NCBI GenBank assembly: GCA_000416005.1
Contig: KE356563.1
Location: 1,106,265 to 1,112,582, forward strand
From: Haloquadratum sp. J07HQX50
GTDB lineage: Archaea > Halobacteriota > Halobacteria > Halobacteriales > Haloferacaceae
DNA length: 6,318 nt
Direction of reading: 5' to 3'
Part shown: positions 1-5,714 of the stretch, in pieces
Position numbering within the stretch: position 1 is the stretch's first letter
Layout: each line of letters begins with the position of its first letter
Position numbers and translations under genes: made by a program
The notes under the pieces: model-generated
What the model was told of the DNA's origin: nothing
The model's input: the letters and a program-made list of their open reading frames with translations, nothing else
Databases searched by the model: none

Positions 1-1
1 T

Positions 2-988
2 GATAGAGGAGAAGCATTTAAATCAGCGTTCAATCGGGAGGTTGGCAAGCGAGTTGGAAAGATGACCGGCGGTGAGGTTTCGTTCGAACGTCCTGATGTC
101 CAGTTTCTGATCGATCCTGAGGCTGACACTGTCGAGTGCAGTAACCACTCGGCGTTTGTTTATGGCAGATACCGAAAGCTTGAGCGAGATATTCCACAGA
201 CGAAGTGGCCGTGCAACGCGTGTCAAGGAAGTGGCTACATTGGCCAACAGCAATGTGAGAAGTGTGACGGCGTGGGGCTATTGTATGAGACGAGCGTTGA
301 ACAGCTGACTGCGCCAGTTGTCTGTGACGTAATGGATGGAACCGAGACAAGTTTCCATGGCGCTGGGCGCGAAGACGTCGATGCCCGCATGCTTGGGACT
401 GGCCGTCCATTTGTGATCGAGGTGTTTGAACCTCGTCGACGGGATGTCAACACAGTTCGACTTGAAGGAGACATAAATGCATTTGCTGAAGATATGGTTG
501 AGGTGACTGGGCTTCGTCTGGCCACATACAACATAGTTGAGTGGGTCAAAGAATTGGATGCATCGAAGCGGTATCGCGCTGTGGTTAGCTTCGATGAGAG
601 AGTTGATGAAGACGCTTTTACTCAGGCAGTTAGCTCTCTGGAAAATAGCAGTATTGAGCAGAGAACTCCCCGACGCGTTTCACACCGGCGCGCAGACATC
701 ACTCGTACCCGGGAGGTGTATCAAATGGGAGGTGAACTACATACCCCCACGAAAGCAGTCGTCGATATTCACACTGCTGGAGGTCTTTATATAAAAGAAC
801 TCATTTCAAGCGACGAAGGGCGAACAGAGCCAAGTTTGGCGGAGCTACTGGAGGTATCAGCCACGGTGAATAAATTGGATGTGACCGGTGTCTACGGTGA
901 ATCTGCACCATTTGAGAAAGATACACTGTTTCGTGACGACCGGATTGTTGAATCGCCAACTCAGGTGTCACCGCAATCTTCTGAGTGA
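2..988 (+). CDS. pus10: tRNA pseudouridine synthase Pus10 (5' end outside window)
   Basis: Pus10 makes pseudouridine 54 (and 55 in many archaea) in the T-arm of tRNA. The frame is open from the left edge, so the N-terminal part with the THUMP domain is missing and 328 codons are visible. The ATG at 62 is internal: upstream in-frame residues (AFKSAFNREVGKRVG) read as ordinary Pus10 sequence. Counting from that ATG, a DnaJ-like zinc-knuckle motif (CNAC then CEKC, Cys 51, 54, 65, 68) follows the family pattern QTKWPC, and SVEQL comes after it. The catalytic motif GREDVDARMLG lies at 102-112; by analogy with the GRTD motif of TruA, Asp105 (bases 374-376) is the likely nucleophile. The motif YIKELI-GRTEPS near residues 241-256 is the conserved C-terminal signature. 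The stop TGA at 986-988 overlaps the start of rnhB. Nothing looks degraded. Confidence 0.95.
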   Translation, partial: DRGEAFKSAFNREVGKRVGKMTGGEVSFERPDVQFLIDPEADTVECSNHSAFVYGRYRKLERDIPQTKWPCNACQGSGYIGQQQCEKCDGVGLLYETSVEQLTAPVVCDVMDGTETSFHGAGREDVDARMLGTGRPFVIEVFEPRRRDVNTVRLEGDINAFAEDMVEVTGLRLATYNIVEWVKELDASKRYRAVVSFDERVDEDAFTQAVSSLENSSIEQRTPRRVSHRRADITRTREVYQMGGELHTPTKAVVDIHTAGGLYIKELISSDEGRTEPSLAELLEVSATVNKLDVTGVYGESAPFEKDTLFRDDRIVESPTQVSPQSSE

Positions 989-1668
989 ATGTGCACTCGT
1001 GTGAATCAAAGATCCTAATTGGGTGTGATGAGGCTGGGAAAGGACCTGTATTGGGTCCGATGGTAATTGCGGCTGTCCGAGCTCCTCAAGACGCGCTACC
1101 GGCAACGGTTGGAGACTCAAAGGCAATTCCACACGACAAGCGTCAGAGCATTGCGACTGAATTGCGACAAATAAAATGCGTTACGACCACCGTTGAACAG
1201 GTGACGACAGACCGAATCGATCTGTCAGATACAAATTTGAATGTGTTAGTCGTTCAATCGCAAGCCCGAGCTGTCGAGAGGCTTCTCAGTGGTAGCGAGT
1301 CAGTGCTTATTGATGCGAGCGATGTCAAAACAGAGCGGGTCGTCACTCGATTTCAGCAACATATTCGGGGTAACATCGACAGCCGGAAAATCACTGCCTT
1401 ACACAAGGCCGATCAGACCGAGGCGATTGTTGGCGCTGCATCGATTATGGCGAAAGTTCACCGCGAGGACGTGATGGCCAAGTTAGCTAAGAAGTACGCA
1501 GAGTGGGGGCCGATCGGTAGCGGATATCCAAACGACCCCCAAACGCGGTCTTTTTTGACTCGATATGTGAGAGCAACCAATGAACTTCCCGCATGTGCAC
1601 GAGGGTCATGGTCAACTGCTGAGGATATCCTTACCCAGGTTCGACAGTCGACTCTGTCAGAATTTTAG
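985..1668 (+). CDS. rnhB: ribonuclease HII
   Basis: RNase HII cuts the RNA strand of RNA-DNA hybrids and removes single ribonucleotides misincorporated into DNA. The 227-residue protein has the type 2 signature: DEAGKG at 15-20, with Asp15 and Glu16 as the first two metal ligands, Asp110 in LIDASD, and Asp143 in HKADQTEAIVGAASIMAK. This completes the D-E-D-D active site. GSGYPNDPQTRSFL at 178-191 and the RGSW-T motif near 206-211 are the usual C-terminal family blocks. Length fits archaeal RNase HII. The chosen start is GTG at 985, which overlaps the pus10 stop as GTGA and implies translational coupling. A second GTG at 991 would remove only two residues and cannot be excluded. No clear Shine-Dalgarno lies at proper spacing, which fits coupling. 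The two genes are probably one RNA-metabolism operon. Confidence 0.95.
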   Translation: MNVHSCESKILIGCDEAGKGPVLGPMVIAAVRAPQDALPATVGDSKAIPHDKRQSIATELRQIKCVTTTVEQVTTDRIDLSDTNLNVLVVQSQARAVERLLSGSESVLIDASDVKTERVVTRFQQHIRGNIDSRKITALHKADQTEAIVGAASIMAKVHREDVMAKLAKKYAEWGPIGSGYPNDPQTRSFLTRYVRATNELPACARGSWSTAEDILTQVRQSTLSEF

Positions 1669-1728
1669 CCTGAATGCAGGCGCTCAGCCCCCTTTGTTGA
1701 GGAGTCGTTCGTGAATCGAGGATTCTCA

Positions 1729-1759
1729 TGATCCCGAAAATCGGGGATCTTCGGACGAC
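1729..1759 (+). repeat. degenerate direct repeat, copy 1
   Basis: This stretch matches 1846-1875 at 25 of 30 positions with one single-base gap: 16/20 over the first block (shared core CGAAAATC) and 9/10 over the second (TTCGGACGAC against TTCGAACGAC). In this copy the bases GATCCCGA (1730-1737) fold with TCGGGGATC (1741-1749), leaving one bulged G. Confidence 0.75.
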
Positions 1760-1765
1760 ACCGCA

Positions 1766-1781
1766 GTCCGCGTTAGCGGAC
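1766..1781 (+). repeat. perfect 6-bp hairpin
   Basis: GTCCGC (1766-1771) and GCGGAC (1776-1781) form a perfect stem with loop GTTA. It lies between repeat copy 1 and the G-rich AGTAGGGAGGGG (1791-1802). That G-rich motif is 10/12 identical to AGCAGGGTGGGG (1983-1994) in the right-end hairpin. Confidence 0.7.
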
Positions 1782-1845
1782 AAGGAGCGCAGTAGGGAGG
1801 GGATACAGCGCCGTCTTTAGATGACTCTCACTCTGTGCCGTGGAT

Positions 1846-1875
1846 TGATCACGAAAATCTCCGATTTCGAACGAC
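1846..1875 (+). repeat. degenerate direct repeat, copy 2
   Basis: Partner of 1729-1759, offset by 117 bp. The substitutions remove the local hairpin of copy 1, but a different stem appears here: TCTCCG (1858-1863) pairs with CGGAGA (1879-1884) around a 15-base loop. This copy leads into the possible tnpB tail. Confidence 0.75.
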
Positions 1876-1954
1876 TTGCGGAGACTGCGCCCCCTGCGCG
1901 GACGGTCGACACAAGCCGAACATCCGTGACAAAGCGCGTCGGAGAACCAGGAAG
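1865..1954 (+). pseudogene. possible tnpB C-terminal fragment (broken)
   Basis: The frame starting at TTT 1865 reads FRTTCGDC, then CADGRHKPNIRDKA, up to about 1936. This matches the end of the TnpB zinc-finger region (pattern F-x-C-x-x-C-G, then A-D, five residues, N-I-R-D-K-A). The AD-to-NIRDKA spacing is exact, but the cysteine knuckle is one residue off and the catalytic Asp region is absent. Stops bound the frame at 1793-1795 and 2012-2014, with no plausible start codon. It is at most a decayed tail of about 30 residues. A chance match is possible because the similarity is short. Confidence 0.4.
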
Positions 1955-1994
1955 CCCCATCTTCAGCGAGCGCGTCAGCGCGAGCAGGGTGGGG
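1955..1994 (+). repeat. long hairpin: 9-bp stem enclosing a nested 4-bp hairpin
   Basis: CCCCATCTT (1955-1963) pairs with AGGGTGGGG (1986-1994) over nine positions, including two G-T (G-U in RNA) pairs. Inside, GCGC (1970-1973) pairs with GCGC (1978-1981) around a GTCA loop. The wobble pairs are better tolerated in RNA than in DNA, so an RNA role (omega RNA end or transcript end) is as plausible as a single-strand DNA transposon end. A further inverted repeat, TAGTTCG (1995-2001) with CGAACTA (2020-2026), follows directly. Confidence 0.75.
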
Positions 1995-2061
1995 TAGTTC
2001 GCAGAGTGCAATGACAGTACGAACTATCACCCGACCTGTATATATTTACTTCGCTCCCGGC

Positions 2062-3632
2062 TCAGTGATTGCCTGTCGTGAGTAGTTGCAAGATATCACC
2101 GTAAGCAGGTCGCGTAATGATCACTCCAATGAGCACGCCCAAGATGGTGAAGATAGCGAATCCTTGAAGATCGCCAAGTGAGAGTATCGCAAGTGGTGAC
2201 ATCGCAATCACTGTCGTTGCAGCAGCCACACCAATTACCCAGAAGGCACGCCGGAAGCGAGATTTGAATACACGTTGAGATGATGCACCACCCTCTGCGA
2301 GTACCTCGTCAGCGATAATGATAAGATCATCAACACCTGTGCCGATAACTGCGATGAATCCAGCAATTACCGAAAGATCGAGCGGATAGCCGATCCCAGC
2401 TGCGAATCCAAGAAGTAAGAATACCTCTGAAAGGGCAGTTACGATCATCGGCGCAGCAACACGAACGTCTCGATATCGCACAAAGACGACCACGCTCACG
2501 GCCAATACCGCGATAATCCCGGCTATGAGTGAATTGATCCGGAAGTCAACTCCCTGACTCGGTGAAATAAATGAGGTCGTTCCGCCATCATCACCACTAA
2601 AGTCCAACCGCGCAGGAAGTGCTCCAGCACGAAGATTGATTGCTACTTGCTGTGCCTCGCTAATATTTGTCGTCTGCAACTGGAAGACGGACTCCTGTGC
2701 CCACTCACCACGCCGGAGGCTATTCGCTAAATTGGGGCTCATCCCGAAAGCATTCGTCACCTCACCGTTGACGACTAACAGGAGACACGGATCGGTATTG
2801 TTTGGATTCGTCTCATACGTACAACGGGTTCCGCCTGGCCGAGCAAGTCCTGTTTCTACCATCGACTGTTGAAATTGCGGGGCGCTTGTTTCAGTGACTG
2901 TAACCGGGACAAATGGTCGCCCTGAGTCACGCTCTTGAGCAGTGCCAATGCTCTGGAAGTCCTCTTGCTGAAGGACGATGTCACGGGTGTAGTTTGGTGA
3001 CCCATCGGGCTGATAACGTGCGTCAACAACGACAGTCCCACGATCACTCACTAACTCACGAACAGCTGTTGAATCCTCGTTAGGGACCTCTATCAAGATG
3101 AAATTATCACCTGTTGCTGTTGAAACCTGTTGAACGGTCCCACCTGAGAGGCCTGCCTCGTTGACCTTATTCTGTAGAATACGAACAACCTCTTCACGAG
3201 TGGTCTCTGTGACGCCCTCTCTAATACCGTCTGGTTCGAAGCCAGCTGCGGCTAAGCCGTTCTGAACTTCACCGACCGTCATATTTGCCGCGGTGACTTC
3301 GACTGTCGCTGTCGTCTGTGCTGTCCGTCTGACAATCACGTCCGTTGGGTCTGCACCCTGTATCTGTTCAGCGACTTCTCGCTCAATGTCACCTGTGCGT
3401 GCGTCTGAACCGAGTTCAATACCACTTGCAGTATATCCATCGAGCGGGGCACGAATCCGCGTTCCACCAGATAGTTGCAAGCCATATTGAAGATTCGTGA
3501 CGCTGCTTTGCTCAGTAATGACTTCAGCAGTTGCACTCCTATCGGTGAGCGTCGGTGAAAAAGCGCGAACGTCGAGATGAGCACGAAGACGACGAGTAGA
3601 ATTACCCGCCAATTCGAGCGAATCGAGATCAT
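2062..3632 (-). CDS. secD: SecD, protein-export membrane protein; split by a one-base frame change
   Basis: SecD partners SecF in the cytoplasmic membrane and assists late steps of Sec-dependent protein export. The start is ATG at 3632-3630, overlapping the secF stop (ATGA). The first 25 codons encode MISIRSNWRVI followed by a hydrophobic helix ending STFALF. The frame then changes at five T's (3562-3558). The remaining 498 codons, from SPTLTDRS onward, are in the next frame. With one extra T the product is 523 residues, normal for archaeal SecD. In corrected numbering: D1 motif NLQYGLQLSGG at 47-57; large extracytoplasmic domain to about 360, including INLRAGALPA (332-341); five more helices near 367-386, 392-412, 418-440, 463-484 and 488-508; membrane aspartates 435/436 in GTGVDD. 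The only initiation codon upstream in the main frame is TTG at 3612, which would lack the first helix, so it is unlikely to be the true start. Confidence 0.93.
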
Positions 3633-4510
3633 CGGCTCACTCCCTCAAATTTATACCAGCGAAGCAAGCTCAAATTCAGAAGATACGTGTTCATGAGGTC
3701 GGCCAGCAGCCCAAAAACTAACACGGTCCCGATAGATGCTAACAGTTGAATACCGAATAACGTTGCAACGACCGCCATGACACTCATTGCGATGATTGAG
3801 GTAAGCGTCATGGTGATACCGGTTCGCATGGCACGATACGTTGATGAGTAGAACTCTCCAGATCGGCGTAGAATATGATTATTGAGCAAAATATCGGAAT
3901 CGACTGAGTATCCGATAATCATCAACAACGCTGCAACAGTACCAAGCGAGAGTTCGATTCGAAAAATGTTCATAAACGCTACTGCAATCATAATATCAGA
4001 AAATGCGGAGATGACGACGGCGATAGAGGGGACAAACACGCGAAACATCGCAAACACAAGGAGACTCATCCCAGCAAACGCGACAGCAAGTCCGCCCAGT
4101 GCGAGTGCTTGGGTGCTTGTTCCAAAGCTGGCAGAGACTGATGAAATTGAGCGAACGGTCAGTCCTGCGGCTTCTGCTTGCGATTCGAGTGTAGCTGCAT
4201 CAACCGAGCCAACATCTGATTGGAATGTCACGATATATACGTCCTGAGCGGGAACCGAACGGATCGACTCCGGTTCAGCATCGAACGCTTGTCGAATTTC
4301 CGTCTCGACTGCATCTTGCGGACCCGTTGCAGCAATCTGTATCTCCGTCCCGCCGGTAAAGGCAATTCCCTGTATGACTGGAGAACCAGTCATAAGATAC
4401 CACCCACCGATCACTGACAGCGAAATAAAAAGAATAAATATTGGAACCGCTGCAAGTTGACGATTCGAATATCGCGTGTAGTCAACCTCCGGTACAGTAA
4501 ACACAGCCAT
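3629..4510 (-). CDS. secF: SecF, protein-export membrane protein
   Basis: SecF forms a complex with SecD that assists the SecYE translocon. The 293-residue protein has the expected architecture: helix 1 near 20-40; D1 motif GIAFTGGTEI at 48-57; an extracytoplasmic domain to about 135; helices near 136-157, 160-180, 187-212, 231-251 and 256-280. The signature IIGYSVDSDILLNNH (198-212) carries membrane aspartates 204 and 206, and STYRAMRTGITMTLTS follows it. The ATG start at 4510 has an archaeal TATA-like box 33-39 bases upstream, so the gene may have its own, nearly leaderless transcript in addition to read-through from upstream. It ends in ATGA, shared with the secD start. Order here is secF then secD, the reverse of the usual bacterial order. 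No anomalies were seen. Confidence 0.96.
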   Translation of the reverse strand: MAVFTVPEVDYTRYSNRQLAAVPIFILFISLSVIGGWYLMTGSPVIQGIAFTGGTEIQIAATGPQDAVETEIRQAFDAEPESIRSVPAQDVYIVTFQSDVGSVDAATLESQAEAAGLTVRSISSVSASFGTSTQALALGGLAVAFAGMSLLVFAMFRVFVPSIAVVISAFSDIMIAVAFMNIFRIELSLGTVAALLMIIGYSVDSDILLNNHILRRSGEFYSSTYRAMRTGITMTLTSIIAMSVMAVVATLFGIQLLASIGTVLVFGLLADLMNTYLLNLSLLRWYKFEGVSR

Positions 4511-4542
4511 AAGTTGGCTGGAGAGTCATACCGAATAAGCCT

Positions 4543-4549
4543 TATTATA
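4543..4549 (-). promoter_or_regulatory. TATA-like box upstream of secF, overlapping a palindrome
   Basis: Read on the minus strand, TATAATA lies about 36 bases before the secF ATG, consistent with a start site about 10 bases upstream of the codon. It overlaps the perfect inverted repeat AATAAG-C-CTTATT (4534-4546), which could be an operator. No clear BRE was identified. Without expression data this is a prediction only. Confidence 0.4.
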
Positions 4550-4564
4550 CGACTGAGTGACTGC

Positions 4565-5044
4565 TCAAGGCATGTATCGAATTGACACAGTATTGCCAGC
4601 AGCCCGTATTTCAACGCGCGAGACACCTATCCGGCCGGCCCGCTCACGAAGTGATTGTGTATCATCGAGGATATCGGCAACAGCAGTCTCGGTACGGGTC
4701 GTAGGCACAGTGATGACATGAATTTCGCCTCTCCCTGCACGTTCCGTGCGGGTGAGTTCACCGACTGACTGCTCTGCTGCTTTTGATTGTGAAGCAGCGG
4801 TCGGTGGTTGTTCGCTTCTCCCTATCTCAATTGTTCTCTCTTCGGTTATTTCAGTAATCGTATACGTTGAATGTAGCGGTGGTTCACTTTCAATCTCTGC
4901 AGTAACGACTGATGACTCAGTGAGTGAGCAGGTATGTCTCACAGTGTATATTTGTCCGCTATTGACGTCCCGTAGCACTGAGGCAGAATCGTCTGCACTT
5001 ACAATCAGAAAGCTTCCCGTCGCGGAGTGTGGTGTATCACTCAT
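4565..5044 (-). CDS. DUF5812-like haloarchaeal protein of unknown function
   Basis: The 159-residue soluble acidic protein begins MSDTPHSATGSFLIV. It has a small N-terminal domain that looks beta-rich (GSFLIVSADDSASVLRDV, then a GQIYTVRHT strand), a Ser/Gln/Ala-rich linker around residues 80-92, and a C-terminal domain with GELTRTERAGRGEIHVITVP and a final RVEIRAAGNTVSIRYMP. I recognise this as the haloarchaeal DUF5812 type from memory; no function is known to me. An upstream ATG at 5062 would add six residues, but AGGTG (5056-5052) sits 7 bases before the ATG at 5044, which favours that start. It has no signal peptide, membrane helix or recognisable catalytic motif. It is sandwiched between a membrane protein gene (45 bp) and secF (54 bp) on the same strand, so co-transcription with secFD is likely. 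Confidence 0.8.
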   Translation of the reverse strand: MSDTPHSATGSFLIVSADDSASVLRDVNSGQIYTVRHTCSLTESSVVTAEIESEPPLHSTYTITEITEERTIEIGRSEQPPTAASQSKAAEQSVGELTRTERAGRGEIHVITVPTTRTETAVADILDDTQSLRERAGRIGVSRVEIRAAGNTVSIRYMP

Positions 5045-5051
5045 GTTCAAG

Positions 5052-5056
5052 CACCT
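5052..5056 (-). promoter_or_regulatory. Shine-Dalgarno-like AGGTG for the DUF5812-like gene
   Basis: AGGTG read on the minus strand, 7 bases before the ATG at 5044. It decides between this start and the ATG at 5062, since it would lie inside the coding region if the upstream start were used. Confidence 0.5.
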
Positions 5057-5089
5057 GTGCATAGGTATCCTGCTGAGTGGTACAGATAT

Positions 5090-5626
5090 TCATCGATACC
5101 ACCAGTAGGTGAATCCAACTGCCACTGCACCTCCAAGCGGCACGCTCCAAGAGAGACTTGGGGGGATCATATACAGGAACGTTATTACAGGTCGAAGCAC
5201 CCCGCTTGGGGGTGGCCGTTGCATCATTTCACCGTCAAGGACGAACGTTTCCGGCATCGAAGCAACGATGCCAAGATAGATACTAGATAGAAATAGAAAC
5301 CCAACACTGGCGAGTATCATCTCAAATCGCGAACTGGGAGATATGCCGCGGCGGTGTCGGCGGGCGATTGCTAAGATTGGGGCAACAGCCGGAAGAATCA
5401 ACAGTAATCCGATAACCACATAAAACGAGCGCGAGAGTGTCACTGACCCGCCCCGGAGTTCCGCGGTGTTTCCAATGAGGACAACCAATGCAATCGATAG
5501 AAAAATTCCGATAATCGCGACAACTGCGGCACTGGTCGCGACATATAGTTTGAATAGAAGCGACGAACTGGCAGTAAATGCATAGTGAATAGCACCAATG
5601 ACCCCGCGATACCCATCTGTCATCAT
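5090..5626 (-). CDS. conserved-looking membrane protein, function unknown
   Basis: I do not recognise a characterised family. The 178-residue protein has four or five hydrophobic segments: about 27-52, 68-88 and 102-122, plus a long region 147-176 that could be one or two helices broken by the prolines of MIPPSLSW. A basic stretch ARRHRRG (88-94) between helices 2 and 3 is probably cytoplasmic. A Pro-rich loop (QRPPPSGV, 136-143) precedes the last hydrophobic region. It ends WWYR. No signal peptidase site, Cys pair or enzyme motif was seen. Two adjacent ATGs (5626 and 5623) can serve as start. It heads the minus-strand block leading to secF-secD and faces pgi across a short promoter region. 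A role in membrane biogenesis is only a guess from position. Confidence 0.8.
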   Translation of the reverse strand: MMTDGYRGVIGAIHYAFTASSSLLFKLYVATSAAVVAIIGIFLSIALVVLIGNTAELRGGSVTLSRSFYVVIGLLLILPAVAPILAIARRHRRGISPSSRFEMILASVGFLFLSSIYLGIVASMPETFVLDGEMMQRPPPSGVLRPVITFLYMIPPSLSWSVPLGGAVAVGFTYWWYR

Positions 5627-5668
5627 ACTCTCTCAGAGCCGACAGTGTCTTTAGATATCCGATTATGG

Positions 5669-5677
5669 TTATATTAA
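5669..5677. promoter_or_regulatory. TATA-like element shared by divergent genes
   Basis: TTATATTAA reads as a TATA-like sequence on both strands. Its centre is about 41 bases before the pgi ATG (5715) and about 47 bases before the ATG at 5626. Both distances fit archaeal promoters with short 5' leaders. A run of seven T's (5685-5691) follows on the plus strand. The two genes may use the same or overlapping TATA sites. Confidence 0.45.
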
Positions 5678-5714
5678 TCAGTAGTTTTTTTGATACAGCT
5701 ACTGGTTTCAAATC

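Larger units (their letters stand above)
1846..2001 (+). mobile_element. decayed right end of an IS200/IS605-type (TnpB, IS1341-like) element
   Basis: Two clues coincide on the plus strand: a transposase C-terminus-like frame (see separate entry), and immediately after it a strong hairpin whose flanks (GGAAGCCCCA ... GTGGGGTAGTTC) resemble the right ends of haloarchaeal IS1341-type elements as I remember them. In this family the right end is also the 3' part of the guide-type omega/re RNA, so the stem may be an RNA fossil. The high local GC fits an origin in a more GC-rich haloarchaeon. No left end, no TnpA and no intact tnpB are present, so this can only be a relic. The family assignment is inference from pattern memory; the hairpin and GC shift are seen directly. 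Confidence 0.45.
1669..2061. other. gene-free region between convergent rnhB and secD, with element remnants
   Basis: No intact gene is supported here. Reading frames of 64-85 codons exist on the minus strand, but they run antisense to what looks like a transposase remnant and have no family features. The stretch 1861-1980 is 77/120 G+C, well above the flanking genes. Contents from left to right: a short hairpin just after the rnhB stop (CCTG-AATG-CAGG, 1669-1680); a cluster of stems at 1704-1781; a degenerate direct repeat (1729-1759 and 1846-1875); a possible TnpB C-terminal fragment; and a long right-end-like hairpin at 1955-1994. An AT-rich patch at 2037-2049 precedes the secD 3' end. No convincing T-tract terminator was seen for either flanking gene. 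Confidence 0.7.

Noticed and set aside
235..549. Minus-strand frame inside pus10
   Set aside because: Lies opposite the zinc-knuckle and catalytic region of pus10, and has no features of its own.
1669..1680. CCTG-AATG-CAGG hairpin as the rnhB terminator
   Set aside because: Only a 4-bp stem with no T-tract after it; too weak to call a terminator.
1773..2030. Minus-strand reading frames of 64-85 codons in the rnhB-secD gap
   Set aside because: They run antisense to the probable element remnant, have no family features or ribosome site, and owe their openness to high local GC.
2037..2049. TGTATATATTTAC as a promoter
   Set aside because: It resembles a TATA box, but no gene follows in the proper place on either strand; an antisense transcript into secD cannot be supported from sequence alone.
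3336..3632. Separate 98-codon gene overlapping the secD start
   Set aside because: Only its first 25 codons are meaningful, and they are SecD's own first helix; the rest is out-of-frame SecD sequence.
3882..4247. 121-codon plus-strand frame inside secF
   Set aside because: A shadow of secF on the opposite strand; the secF frame has full family motifs, and this one has none.
4746..5108. 120-codon plus-strand frame over the DUF5812-like gene
   Set aside because: Antisense to a gene with a Shine-Dalgarno and family-like sequence; its hydrophobic, Ser-rich composition is typical of a shadow frame.
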